64,000 bases of DNA from Trichococcus sp. K1Tr (GCF_028309625.1 NZ_JAQMHR010000003.1:124001-188000); one strand, 5' to 3'. Shown: positions 42,960-51,586, numbered from the stretch's first letter. Numbers and translations: made by a program. The notes: generated from the letters alone by a model not told the origin.

Positions 42960-44207
42960 ATGGAAGTTGGCGACACGTGGCAGTTAATCGTTCTGGTAGC
43001 GCTCTTGGCGCTGTCGAGTTTTTTTTCTGCATCCGAAACAGCATTAATGTCACTGAGTAAAATAAGAATAAGGAATATGGTGGAAGAAAATATCCCCGGC
43101 TCCAAAAAAGTACAAAAATTAGTCGGAAATCCGAGTACAATGTTGAGTGCGATTCTTGTAGGCAATAATATTGTGAATATTGGAGCCTCTGCTTTAGCAA
43201 CATCGTTAGCCATAAAAAATTTCGGTAGCACAGGTGTAGGTTTGGCAACGGGGATCATGACTATTTTAGTCTTGATTTTTGGTGAGATTACTCCTAAATC
43301 ATTGGCTGCGCAGAATTCTGAGAAGATGGCTTTGAAGGTTGCACCGTTCATTTCTATCATTGTTTCTGTACTAAAACCTTTTAATATAGTCCTTATTTAC
43401 CTGACCAATGCGATTATTAAAGTTCTTGGCGGGGAAGTTGATGCTCGTGCTCCTTTTATTACTGAAGCAGAGCTAAAAACCATGATTAATGTAAGCCATG
43501 AAGAAGGAATGCTAGAAAGCGAAGAAAAAGAGATGATACACAATGTCTTTGAATTCAGGGAATCCAGGGTTACAGAGGTAATGACTCCAAGGACGTATAT
43601 GGTTGCTGTTAACCTTGATTCCTCCTATGAAAAAATAGTAGAGGTATTTAAAACCCAACAGTTTTCGCGTATTCCTGTATATGATGACGGAATAGATAAT
43701 GTAGTGGGAATACTGTATCTTAAGGACCTTATTTTTTTTGATGCGTCTAAAGAAACCTTTGAAATAACCAAGTATATGAGAGAACCTTACTTTACGTTTG
43801 AATTCAAGTTAATCACGGAACTGTTCAGCGAAATGAGAGATAAAAGCATACAGATGGCCATTGTTATAGATGAGTATGGCGGGACCGCGGGTATGATAAC
43901 ATTGGAAGATTTGGTAGAAGAAATTGTGGGAGATATTCGAGATGAATCCGATGAACTTTTCAATGAAATAGAGGTTGTAACGGAGGACGAGTATCTTGTC
44001 CGTGGTAGCGCGGAAATCGATCTCATAAATGAAATGCTCGGAGTTAAAATTGAATCTGAGGACTTTGATACAATTGGTGGTTTCGTAACAGGATTATTTG
44101 GCAGATTGCCAGAGGCAGGGGAGCAGATAGATTATAACAATATGAAGATTATTGTGGAACACGTTCAGAAATATAGGATTGAGAAACTTAGAATATTTAC
44201 CCACTAA
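42960..44207 (+). CDS. CNNM/CorC-type protein (DUF21, CBS pair, transporter-associated domain)
   Basis: The protein has 415 residues: an N-terminal DUF21 membrane domain (about 1-180, with GNNIVNIGASALATSLA and FGEITPKSLA), a CBS pair (about 200-320, with VTEVMTPRTYMVAV) and a C-terminal CorC_HlyC domain (about 335-410). Such proteins are linked to Mg2+ or Co2+ efflux; older annotations say hemolysin. It follows uppP by 89 bases. The ribosome site is about 14 bases from the ATG, longer than usual. Confidence 0.93.
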   Translation: MEVGDTWQLIVLVALLALSSFFSASETALMSLSKIRIRNMVEENIPGSKKVQKLVGNPSTMLSAILVGNNIVNIGASALATSLAIKNFGSTGVGLATGIMTILVLIFGEITPKSLAAQNSEKMALKVAPFISIIVSVLKPFNIVLIYLTNAIIKVLGGEVDARAPFITEAELKTMINVSHEEGMLESEEKEMIHNVFEFRESRVTEVMTPRTYMVAVNLDSSYEKIVEVFKTQQFSRIPVYDDGIDNVVGILYLKDLIFFDASKETFEITKYMREPYFTFEFKLITELFSEMRDKSIQMAIVIDEYGGTAGMITLEDLVEEIVGDIRDESDELFNEIEVVTEDEYLVRGSAEIDLINEMLGVKIESEDFDTIGGFVTGLFGRLPEAGEQIDYNNMKIIVEHVQKYRIEKLRIFTH

Positions 44208-44231
44208 CAATTTTTACAATAGAAAAAAAGA

Positions 44232-44281
44232 AGACTATACGGAGCATCCTTTAAGTGGGAGAGTTCAGTATGGTCTTTTTT
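44232..44281 (+). terminator. Terminator after the CNNM gene
   Basis: GACTATAC pairs with GTATGGTC (wobble), followed by TTTTTTC. Confidence 0.75.
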
Positions 44282-44326
44282 CCTGTATATTAGCTGAAGC
44301 CGCATGCGATTCTGGGGCTGGTGATA

Positions 44327-44357
44327 TGTTATAATGAGGTCGAAAAAGAGCGGTTAC
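44327..44357 (+). promoter_or_regulatory. Extended -10 promoter of the lipoprotein gene at 44426
   Basis: TGTTATAAT (extended -10, TATAAT at 44330-44335) is followed after 15 bases by CGGTTAC (44351-44357). It is nearly identical to the block at 35136-35166 although the genes are unrelated. Confidence 0.6.
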
Positions 44358-44425
44358 AAAACATTTTGTGTAGTCGATTATCTTCCTTTGTCATAAGTTT
44401 TTTTCAGTCCAAGGAGGGACTTCAG

Positions 44426-45016
44426 ATGATCAAAAATAACCAACGCCGATGCATCTTTTGTTTCATTATGACCCTGTTGCTGTTTATCTTATCGGGTTGC
44501 GGTTCATCGAGCGACGAAGCTGCCTCATCTTCGGATCCGGAAGCGATCCGGGAGAGCCAAATCATGGAATTGGAAGGCAGTGATCTTATCGGGCAGGTGG
44601 ATGCGTATGCGGCTATCCAAGGTGTGCTTGCGGAAGGGGCGGCGCCGACTCCGGCCAAAGTGTTCATCATCGAAAACGATGAATCTGTCGAGGAAGGCGC
44701 TGAAGAAAAGTACGTCTATTCGCCGCACTATCTTGATTTGCCGGAAGAGTTGCAGGCGAAGTCTGATGCCGAAATGAACGTTTTGGTGAAGCTGCGCAGT
44801 TATTACATGGAAACCGGAACCTATTCAAATGAAGGGATTGCCTACACACGCTATGTCCAAATAACTATCCTGGACCGGGTTGCCGGCACCATCATCCATC
44901 AGGAAACACTTATCGGATCTGCGCCGTTCAGCATCAGTGAAGATCAATCCGCGGGGTATGGTTATGTTCCAGATTACCAAGTGCTGGAGAAAATTCTGGC
45001 GTATTTTGGTTATTAG
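44426..45016 (+). CDS. Lipoprotein of unknown function
   Basis: The protein has 196 residues. The signal ends LSGC (C25), then a Ser/Glu-rich linker and a domain with KVFIIENDE, YVQITILDRVAGTIIHQETLIG. No family is recognised. It would sit on the outer membrane face. The ATG at 44426 follows AAGGAGGG; upstream in-frame ATG at 44321 overlaps the promoter and is rejected. Confidence 0.8.
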   Translation: MIKNNQRRCIFCFIMTLLLFILSGCGSSSDEAASSSDPEAIRESQIMELEGSDLIGQVDAYAAIQGVLAEGAAPTPAKVFIIENDESVEEGAEEKYVYSPHYLDLPEELQAKSDAEMNVLVKLRSYYMETGTYSNEGIAYTRYVQITILDRVAGTIIHQETLIGSAPFSISEDQSAGYGYVPDYQVLEKILAYFGY

Positions 45017-45061
45017 GAAGAATGATACTTTTATGGAAAGGATGAGTCAGGGAGTGAAATT

Positions 45062-45787
45062 ATGTATACAGACAGTACATTCTATTTAGTTACGTTATTT
45101 GCCCTAAGTGCCATGGTCGTAAACAGTATCGGGATTTGGGTCATCTATAAAAATAAGCAGTGGGTCGACCGGAACATCGAGTATTTCATGTGTTTCGCGG
45201 CCGGCATCCTGATCGCCTCCCCGTTGATCATCGCCTTTCCGGAGGCGCTCGAGAAAAATGCGGATGCCGGTTTGGCTGCGTTGGCAGGGTTCATTTTCAT
45301 GTTCTTCAGCAACAAACTCATCAAATACAGGACGCAGCATGCCGAGCTGGCTTTCGGGATTGTCGCCCTCGAAGGCATCGGCATCCACTCCTTCGTGGAC
45401 GGCATCATCTATGCCGTCGCTTTCAGCATCAGTACGGCTACTGGCATGATGGCGGGAATCGGCTTGGTTGTGCACGAGTTCGCGGAAGGGGCCATCACCT
45501 TCTCGGCGTTGTTGAAAGCCGGCGTGAACGGAAAAAAAGCTATCCTCTATGCGTTTCTGGTTGCCGCTTTGACGACGCCAATCGGAGCCTTCATTGCGTA
45601 TCCATTTGTGACTGGGCTGAACGATGCTGTCCTCGGGCTTGCCCTTGGTTTTGCGGTCGGGGTTTTGATCTATGTTTCCGCAGCGCATCTGTTGCCTGAA
45701 GCGGAGGAGCACGACAAGGAGCACTCGTACTTGGCTTTCCTTTGCGGTGTCGCTCTAGCGTTGTTCATCATGTTCACGGAGAGGTAA
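45062..45787 (+). CDS. ZIP family metal transporter
   Basis: The protein has 241 residues and about eight membrane helices. The metal-site helices are visible as GIGIHSFVDGIIYA and VVHEFAEGAITF, the HxxxDG and HExxEG motifs of ZIP/GufA transporters. It would bring Zn2+ or another divalent ion into the cytoplasm. GGGAGTG precedes the ATG. It lies 45 bases after the lipoprotein gene and 24 before a methyltransferase, so it may be part of a short operon. Confidence 0.92.
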   Translation: MYTDSTFYLVTLFALSAMVVNSIGIWVIYKNKQWVDRNIEYFMCFAAGILIASPLIIAFPEALEKNADAGLAALAGFIFMFFSNKLIKYRTQHAELAFGIVALEGIGIHSFVDGIIYAVAFSISTATGMMAGIGLVVHEFAEGAITFSALLKAGVNGKKAILYAFLVAALTTPIGAFIAYPFVTGLNDAVLGLALGFAVGVLIYVSAAHLLPEAEEHDKEHSYLAFLCGVALALFIMFTER

Positions 45788-45811
45788 TCTGAAGAGAAGG
45801 GAGCGGGTGCA

Positions 45812-46483
45812 ATGGCTATTTTTAATGGTATCGCAGCAGAGTATGATGATTGGTACAGTCAAAAGAAAGGTGCATTCGTTGATCGAGTCGAGACCGATTT
45901 GGCACTCAGCATGCTAAAGCTGGAATCAGGGATGACTGTGCTGGATGTCGGCTGTGGTACCGGGAATTTCAGTATGAAGTTGGCTGGAATGGGTTGTATC
46001 GTCACTGGGATCGATGTTTCGGAAGAGATGCTGAATGTCGCCCGGGAAAAAGCGGCTGAAAAAAGCTTGTCAATTTCCTATCTTCAAATGGATGCGACCG
46101 AACTGATATATCAAGAGGAAATATTCGATGCCGTCGTTTCGATAGCTGCAGTCGAATTCATCGAGGACACAGCTCAGGCAGTAAAAGAAATGTTCCGGGT
46201 CGCAAAGGTTGGCGGACAGATTTTGATAGGCACCATCAATGCGGATAGTGATTGGGGCGATTACTATCAGGCCAAAAAATTGCAGGGAAATTCGATCTAT
46301 CGCTACGCTGCTTTCAAGACCATCGACGATTTGAAGGCGTGGGAGCTGGGGAAATTGGCGGAAACAGGGGCATGCCTGTTCATCCCTCCGTTTGCGGCTG
46401 AGGAAGAGTTTACCATCGAGAGGGAAAAGGAGCTTTCCGAAACAATGCGGGGTGGATATATATGTGCCCTTTGGAGAAAATGA
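45812..46483 (+). CDS. Class I SAM-dependent methyltransferase
   Basis: The protein has 223 residues. The SAM-binding motif VLDVGCGTGNFSMKLA is near residue 45, GIDVSEEML follows, and the overall pattern is that of UbiE/Methyltransf_11-type enzymes acting on small molecules. The substrate is unknown. GAAGGGAG precedes the ATG. No terminator is seen between it and the ZIP gene. Confidence 0.92.
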   Translation: MAIFNGIAAEYDDWYSQKKGAFVDRVETDLALSMLKLESGMTVLDVGCGTGNFSMKLAGMGCIVTGIDVSEEMLNVAREKAAEKSLSISYLQMDATELIYQEEIFDAVVSIAAVEFIEDTAQAVKEMFRVAKVGGQILIGTINADSDWGDYYQAKKLQGNSIYRYAAFKTIDDLKAWELGKLAETGACLFIPPFAAEEEFTIEREKELSETMRGGYICALWRK

Positions 46484-46619
46484 CAGCATATAGGCCTTCA
46501 TCTTATAAATCGCTATTGTGTTCACATTTTGTACGCAATACTGTTGGATTCTGGACAAAATGTAGGCGCTTAAAAATGCTATAATGGACTGGAAATATAT
46601 TTCTAGGAGGTCTGTGTTG

Positions 46620-47042
46620 ATGAAAGATGAAAATTGCGCCTATTGCATGGAAGGCGAAATGGTGTTGGCTTTCGGCTACCCTTGCTGCGAATTGCCATAC
46701 AGCAAAGTCTATGTTTTTAAAGAACAAAGCCACAAAGGCCGTGTGATCGTTGCCTACAAAGACCACGTGAGCGAATTGGTGAACATCACGGATGAGGAGC
46801 GCAACGGTTACTTCGCGGACATCGCCACAGTTGCGAACGCGTTGCACAAAGCCTTCAGCCCTGAAAAGGTCAACTACGGTGCTTACGGCGATACCGGCAA
46901 ACACCTGCACTTCCACTTGGTGCCAAAATACAAAGACGACGCCTTCGAATGGGGCTCGACTTTCGACATGAATCCAGGCCGCGTGACCCTGACGGACGAC
47001 GCATATGAAGCATTGGTTGAACAGATCCGCACAAACATTTAG
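46620..47042 (+). CDS. HIT family protein
   Basis: The protein has 140 residues. The histidine-triad active site is GKHLHFHLVPK, and the N-terminal CAYCMEG with CCELP resembles the zinc-bearing HIT group. These are nucleotide hydrolases or transferases in the cytoplasm. AGGAGG at 46605-46610 favours ATG 46620 over GTG 46614 or TTG 46617. The stop codon overlaps the first base pair of a structured repeat. TATAAT is present just before at about 46579. Confidence 0.9.
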   Translation: MKDENCAYCMEGEMVLAFGYPCCELPYSKVYVFKEQSHKGRVIVAYKDHVSELVNITDEERNGYFADIATVANALHKAFSPEKVNYGAYGDTGKHLHFHLVPKYKDDAFEWGSTFDMNPGRVTLTDDAYEALVEQIRTNI

Positions 47043-47160
47043 AGCGTGATGATTCGCGGTTAGACACCCGTACGTTGGAGTAATCGGCTGCCGTTCACCT
47101 CTTTTGTGGACGACAGCCAATTGCGAAACGGTAGTGGTGTCTGCGAATCAGAACGCGTTT
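47041..47160 (+). repeat. Structured intergenic element, unit A
   Basis: About 120 bases fold into one long imperfect hairpin. The outer stem pairs AGCGTGATGATTCGC with GCGAATCAGAACGCG; the next pairs TAGACACC with GGTGTCT; the inner stem pairs GGCTG-CCGTTCAC with GTGGACGACAGCC. Its opening AGAGCGTGATGA is repeated at 47164. It could be a mobile miniature element or a structured RNA. Confidence 0.6.
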
Positions 47161-47163
47161 AAG

Positions 47164-47222
47164 AGAGCGTGATGAATCCCGGGTAGAAATCGAGCAAGCG
47201 CTTGAGAGAGCGCTCTGATTCC
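47164..47222 (+). repeat. Structured intergenic element, unit B
   Basis: It begins with the same AGAGCGTGATGA as unit A, is shorter (59 bases), and folds by GAATC/GATTC and GCGC/GCGC pairs. The terminator at 47228 follows directly, so both units would be in the 3' end of the HIT transcript. Confidence 0.5.
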
Positions 47223-47227
47223 TAACT

Positions 47228-47264
47228 AAAAAAGCTGATTCCGAAAAACGGAATCGGCTTTTTT
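47228..47264 (+). terminator. Terminator after the HIT gene and repeat
   Basis: AAAGCTGATTCCG pairs with CGGAATCGGCTTT (one wobble), followed by TTT. Confidence 0.9.
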
Positions 47265-47398
47265 GCGCATCCATTTAGTGAGGGGTGCTCAACAAGGTAC
47301 TACTTCTTTTCACACCCGAATCTTCAAAATAGTCGGATGGGGCGCGATGTTCTATAATAAGAATGACAACAAACGCACAGAAATACGGGGGAAAATGG

Positions 47399-48763
47399 AT
47401 GATACTGGAAGAAAGAATCAAACAATTGAACGATAAAAATATAGCGGTGGAGCGACCGTATGTCATCTACTGGATGCAGAGTTCGCAGCGGGCGGAGTAC
47501 AACCATGCCTTGGAATACGCGATCCGTCAGGCCAACCGGCTCGAGAAGCCGCTGGTCGTATACTTCGGAATCACGGACGGTTTTCCGGAAGCCAATGAGC
47601 GCCACTATGCGTTCATGCTGGAAGGGCTGAAGGAAACGGAGGCCACTTTGAAGCAGCGCGGCATCCAACTGCTGATCCGGAAAATATCGCCGGAACAAGG
47701 CGCTTTGGAGCTTTCCGGATTAGCAGCCCTGTTGGTCGTTGACCGCGGCTATCTGAGGATCGAGCGGCAATGGCGCGCTACCTTGACCGAGCATGCCGAA
47801 TGCGCCGTCGTTCAGGTCGAAAGCAACGTCGTCGTCCCGGTCGAACTGGCTTCTCCCAAAGAGGAGTATTCTGCTGCGACCCTGCGCTCAAAATTGAAAA
47901 AAATTCTGCCGCATTGTTTGGCGCCATTGGAGGAGACCATTTGCCAGCACCCATCACTCGCATTGGAGCTTCCGTTCGAGGCGTATGACGTTTCGGATAC
48001 CGAAAAGGCCTTGGCAGGGTTGGCTATCGACAGAAGTGTCCCGCGCGTTTCGGATTACATAGGCGGAACGAGCGAAGCCAAGCGCTGGCTGGAGGATTTC
48101 ATCGAAAATAAACTGTCCGGGTACAGCGAACGGAAGAACCGGCCCGGCGAATCCATCACCTCAAATCTGAGTCCCTATCTCCATTTCGGCCAGATTTCGC
48201 CGCTCTATGTTTACCGCAGACTGATGGGGATGGACAGCGAAAGTCAGCAGAGTTTCCTCGAAGAACTTGTCGTCAGGAGAGAGTTGGCCATCAATTTCGT
48301 TTACTACAATGAACAGTACGATTCCTTCGCAGCCGTGCCGGATTGGGCCAAGAAGACGCTGGCCAAGCATTTGGCGGATGAACGGGAATACCTGTATTCT
48401 ATGGAGGAATTGGAAGCGGCCAAGACCCACGACAATTATTGGAATGCAGCACAAATGGAGATGAACCTGACCGGTAAAATGCATGGATATATGCGGATGT
48501 ATTGGGCAAAAAAAATCCTTGAGTGGAGCAGCACGCCTGAGGAAGCCTATCGCAAAGCCATTTATCTGAACAACAAGTATCTGTTGGATGGCCGCGATCC
48601 GAACGGTTTCGCCGGAGTGAGCTGGTGCTTCGGCAAGCATGACCGGCCTTGGGGGGAGCGGGCCATCTTCGGGAATGTCCGTTTCATGAACGACAAAGGT
48701 CTGAAGCGCAAGTTCGACATGCAGCTGTATATGGATCAGATTGCGGAACGGTCACTTAAATAA
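47399..48763 (+). CDS. phr: Deoxyribodipyrimidine photolyase (class II)
   Basis: The protein has 454 residues, the usual length for class II CPD photolyases. Family blocks include the N-terminal RPYVIYWMQSSQR, SNLSPYLHFGQISP, ELVVRRELAINFVYYN, and the C-terminal GKMHGYMRMYWAKKILEW and LDGRDPNGFAGVSWCFGKHDRPW. It uses blue light and FADH- to split cyclobutane pyrimidine dimers in DNA. ATG 47399 follows GGGGGAAA. The gene is followed at 15 bases by a YjdF-like gene and then a heliorhodopsin gene, so the three look like a light-response unit. Confidence 0.96.
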   Translation: MILEERIKQLNDKNIAVERPYVIYWMQSSQRAEYNHALEYAIRQANRLEKPLVVYFGITDGFPEANERHYAFMLEGLKETEATLKQRGIQLLIRKISPEQGALELSGLAALLVVDRGYLRIERQWRATLTEHAECAVVQVESNVVVPVELASPKEEYSAATLRSKLKKILPHCLAPLEETICQHPSLALELPFEAYDVSDTEKALAGLAIDRSVPRVSDYIGGTSEAKRWLEDFIENKLSGYSERKNRPGESITSNLSPYLHFGQISPLYVYRRLMGMDSESQQSFLEELVVRRELAINFVYYNEQYDSFAAVPDWAKKTLAKHLADEREYLYSMEELEAAKTHDNYWNAAQMEMNLTGKMHGYMRMYWAKKILEWSSTPEEAYRKAIYLNNKYLLDGRDPNGFAGVSWCFGKHDRPWGERAIFGNVRFMNDKGLKRKFDMQLYMDQIAERSLK

Positions 48764-48778
48764 AAGGGGGCGGAACGG

Positions 48779-49408
48779 ATGGCGGGAAACGGCAAAAAGG
48801 CAGAACCCTTGCACATAATCCTTTTGGTGCTTTTCGTTATAGCTTACATTATTTCGGCTATCCGTCCATTGGATCGGCTGGCTTGGATAGGTCAGATGAC
48901 GCCTGCGCTCCTGCTCGTTTTCTTGTTGGTTGTGACTTACCGGAAGTTCCGTTTCAGCACCTTCGTCTATGTGATGGCTTTTCTGCATGCTTTGTTGTTG
49001 GTATACGGCGCGCACTTTACCTATTCCCAAAATCCTTTATTCAATCAATGGAAAGAGCAGTTCGGGTGGGAGCGCAATTACTTTGACCGGGTGGGGCATT
49101 TTGCTCAAGGCTTCGTTCCGGCTTTTTTGGCCAAGGAGTTTCTGTTGCGGGGCGGCTATGTCAAGAAAGGCAAAATGCTGTTGCTCATCGTCATCCTGTC
49201 CTGCCTCGGATTCAGCGCAGCCTACGAACTGAGCGAATTTGCGATCGTCAATATTATGGATGTGCCCGCCGATGCCGTCATGGGAACGCAAGGTGACGCC
49301 TTCGACAGCCTTTGGGATATGATTTGGGCATTGATCGGCGCGAGCCTGGCCGTGTTTGTGTTCGGCCCGTTTCACGACAGCCAAATGGAAAAGATGGGGG
49401 ATGGTTAA
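48779..49408 (+). CDS. YjdF-like (DUF2238) membrane protein
   Basis: The protein has 209 residues and about six membrane helices. Blocks such as YGAHFTYSQNPLFN, YFDRVGHFAQGFVPAFLAKE and DSLWDMIWALIGA match the DUF2238/YjdF family. The biochemical role is not known to me. It lies between the photolyase and heliorhodopsin genes, 15 bases after phr, which points to cotranscription with phr. Confidence 0.88.
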   Translation: MAGNGKKAEPLHIILLVLFVIAYIISAIRPLDRLAWIGQMTPALLLVFLLVVTYRKFRFSTFVYVMAFLHALLLVYGAHFTYSQNPLFNQWKEQFGWERNYFDRVGHFAQGFVPAFLAKEFLLRGGYVKKGKMLLLIVILSCLGFSAAYELSEFAIVNIMDVPADAVMGTQGDAFDSLWDMIWALIGASLAVFVFGPFHDSQMEKMGDG

Positions 49409-49462
49409 AGGCATTCTGATTGAAGAACAGTTTGATTCAATGAATGAGAACGGTTAGTTGTC

Positions 49463-49498
49463 ATTATTTTATAGTTATTTATTATTTTATAGTTATTT
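49463..49498 (+). repeat. 18-bp tandem duplication before the heliorhodopsin gene
   Basis: ATTATTTTATAGTTATTT occurs twice in direct succession (49463-49480 and 49481-49498), ending just before the AGAAAGGAAGG ribosome site. Each copy carries a TATAGT hexamer that could act as a -10, so copy number may affect expression. Confidence 0.85.
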
Positions 49499-49520
49499 AT
49501 AGAAAGGAAGGTACATCATC

Positions 49521-50312
49521 ATGAAAGAGATTACGACAGAAAAACTACGACGCTTCAATTTGATCATGGGTGGACTCCACTTGGTCCAAGGCATTGCAAT
49601 GCTCTTTTTGGCAACGAATGTCATCCAAAAAATCGGCGAGTTCAGTCCTGAAATCAGCCAATTCTATCTGGCCTTCAATCCGGAAACGCGCTCACTGGAG
49701 ACGGCTTCGCGTGTCCTTTTCGAATTGCCGTTCGGTATCCTAGTCGCTTCATTCTTGTTCATTTCCGCCATCGCGCATGCCTTGATTTCCATTCCCAAAA
49801 ATCTGAATGCGATCTATAATGCCGATTTGGAAAAGGGCATCAACAAATTTCGTTGGTTCGAATACGCGCTCAGTTCGTCAATCATGATTGTTTTGATCTC
49901 CACTTTGTTTGGCATCTACGATATCGCTTCGCTCATTCTGATTTTCATTGTCAACGCCACAATGAATCTCTTCGGGCTCGTGATGGAACAGCTGAATGCT
50001 GGCCATTCAAAAGATAACATCCAATGGGGACCGTTCATCTGGGGATCGATCGCCGGAATTGCACCATGGATTGCCATCTTGCTCTACATGTTCGGGACCG
50101 GCAATTTCGGTGAGGTGCCTTGGTTTGTCTGGGCAATCGTCGGCACTTATTTCGTTGCTTTCAACACTTTCCCGATCAACATGATTTTGCAGTACAAAAA
50201 AGTCGGGAAATGGGCGGACTATCTCTACGGGGAGCGGGTCTATATCGTACTAAGTCTGGTTGCGAAATCGATCCTAGCTTGGCTTGTGCTTTTCGGAGCG
50301 ATGCAGCCTTGA
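49521..50312 (+). CDS. Heliorhodopsin
   Basis: The protein has 263 residues and seven membrane helices. The Schiff-base lysine is K249 in SLVAKSILAW of the last helix, after LYGERVYIVLS. The counterion is E114 in FRWFEYALSSS of helix C, and H20 and H86 match the conserved histidines of heliorhodopsins. These proteins bind retinal, have their N-terminus inside, and show a slow photocycle without ion pumping. A 112-bp gap with a tandem repeat separates it from the YjdF-like gene. It is the light-sensing member of the photolyase cluster. No retinal-forming oxygenase is in the window. Confidence 0.97.
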   Translation: MKEITTEKLRRFNLIMGGLHLVQGIAMLFLATNVIQKIGEFSPEISQFYLAFNPETRSLETASRVLFELPFGILVASFLFISAIAHALISIPKNLNAIYNADLEKGINKFRWFEYALSSSIMIVLISTLFGIYDIASLILIFIVNATMNLFGLVMEQLNAGHSKDNIQWGPFIWGSIAGIAPWIAILLYMFGTGNFGEVPWFVWAIVGTYFVAFNTFPINMILQYKKVGKWADYLYGERVYIVLSLVAKSILAWLVLFGAMQP

Positions 50313-50454
50313 TGAATCTTGCCTTTAGGGACCTTCCTTTACAAAAATAATACAGTATTTTTCGATACAATTTACAGTAAAAGTGTATATTGAATGTGTA
50401 GAGGAAAGGTGACTATATTCTGTGTTGCTTGTACCCGAAAGATCATGCTACAGC
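50313..50454 (+). other. Non-coding 3' region of the heliorhodopsin gene
   Basis: AT-rich, with TACAGTA repeated (50351-50378 region) and a palindromic AATAC-A-GTATT. No convincing ORF is seen. It ends in a very stable terminator, so it is either a long 3' UTR or a small RNA gene. Confidence 0.35.
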
Positions 50455-50513
50455 CGGACAGGCTGGGCGTCCACCAGAAAGCTTCTGATGGATGCCCAGC
50501 CTGTCCGTTTTTT
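50455..50513 (+). terminator. Very stable terminator downstream of heliorhodopsin
   Basis: CGGACAGGCTGGGC pairs with GCCCAGCCTGTCCG, an inner CCA/TGG and CAGAAAGCTTCTG hairpin, then TTTTTT. Confidence 0.92.
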
Positions 50514-50606
50514 GCGTTATCAGTCAGAATGCTGTTATTGGCAATCGCCGGCGACTCGGGATACAATGGTTCTGAAGAAGAATGAAGAAAAGCGAGGGGA
50601 AATCAG

Positions 50607-50855
50607 ATGAAAGAACTGCAGCAAATTCCCGGCATCGGGCCGAAGATGGCGGCTACTCTTGTTTCATTGGGGATAAATAAAATCGCTGACCTACGGGACA
50701 AGGATCCACAAGAACTCTATGAGCGTCTGAACCGGATAACCGGGCAGCGGCAAGATCCCTGCGTACTGTACACTTTCCGCTGCGCAGTCTATTATGCGAC
50801 CGAACCGAATCCGGATCCCGAAAAGCTGAAGTGGTGGAACTGGAAAAACGCATAA
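50607..50855 (+). CDS. Helix-hairpin-helix protein (pathogenicity locus Cdd1 type)
   Basis: The protein has 82 residues. The helix-hairpin-helix IPGIGPKMAATLVSLGI is at the N-terminus, followed by DLRDKDPQELYERLNRITGQRQDPCVLYTFRCAVYYA-type sequence, the Cdd1 family. It probably binds DNA without sequence preference; its role is not established. GAGGGGAAA precedes the ATG. It lies between the photolyase cluster and an AhpD-like gene. Confidence 0.85.
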   Translation: MKELQQIPGIGPKMAATLVSLGINKIADLRDKDPQELYERLNRITGQRQDPCVLYTFRCAVYYATEPNPDPEKLKWWNWKNA

Positions 50856-50949
50856 GCCAGCCAAATTGTCTTCTTTACTATACATACCTATAGGGGTATA
50901 ATGGTTTTTAACAAATCTGGCGAAGACGTACAGAGTAAAGGAGAAAACA

Positions 50950-51543
50950 ATGGCGCAGGAATTCTACAAGAAAATATACTCAGTGCGGGAATTTTATTCG
51001 ATTTTGTACGACGGAGTCCGCACAATGAAATACATGATCAAAGCCAAAAAGAAAAAAGAATTGAGTCCGGAATTCATCGAGAGGATCATGTTGGGTGTCA
51101 CGGAAGTCAACGGCTGCGAAGTCTGCTCCTATGCCCACACGAAAATGGCTCTCGAGCAAGGGATGGCTGCGGAAGAAATCAAGCTATTGTTGGCCGGATC
51201 CGCTGACGAAATCCCTGTTGAGGAAATGCCGGCGTACCTTTTTGCCCAGCATTATGCGGACAGAAGAGGGTATCCGACCGAAGAATCCTGGGATCGGATT
51301 GTCTCTCTTTATGGAGAAGACAAGGCCAAAGGAATTTTGGGTGCCGTTCGAGCCATCATGGTCGGAAATGCTCACGGAATCGCGTTCAGTGCTTTCGCGA
51401 GCCGCTTGAAAGGCAAAGCTGTCAAAAAGAGCAGTCTGTTGTATGAAATCACAATGATGCTGAGCATCATCGTCTATCTGCCGCTGACTTTGCTCCATGC
51501 TGTGATCGACGGCCTATTCAAGAAACCGATCATCAGTTTCTGA
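50950..51543 (+). CDS. Carboxymuconolactone decarboxylase / AhpD-like protein
   Basis: The protein has 197 residues. The AhpD-type motif is NGCEVCSYAHTKMA, with the CxxC redox pair and His two residues on. The protein is probably a peroxidase or thiol-disulfide oxidoreductase. The C-terminal 35 residues include a hydrophobic stretch (MLSIIVYLPLTLLHAVI) that may touch the membrane. AAAGGAGAAAA precedes the ATG. It ends at a terminator shared with nadC. Confidence 0.87.
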   Translation: MAQEFYKKIYSVREFYSILYDGVRTMKYMIKAKKKKELSPEFIERIMLGVTEVNGCEVCSYAHTKMALEQGMAAEEIKLLLAGSADEIPVEEMPAYLFAQHYADRRGYPTEESWDRIVSLYGEDKAKGILGAVRAIMVGNAHGIAFSAFASRLKGKAVKKSSLLYEITMMLSIIVYLPLTLLHAVIDGLFKKPIISF

Positions 51544-51586
51544 GGATGCACTTGAACTAAAATCATTTTGTTTGTGGATAACGAAA

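Noticed and set aside
50394-50610. Two overlapping 62-63 codon frames
   Set aside because: They run through the terminator hairpin at 50455-50513, which explains the open frames. No ribosome site is present.
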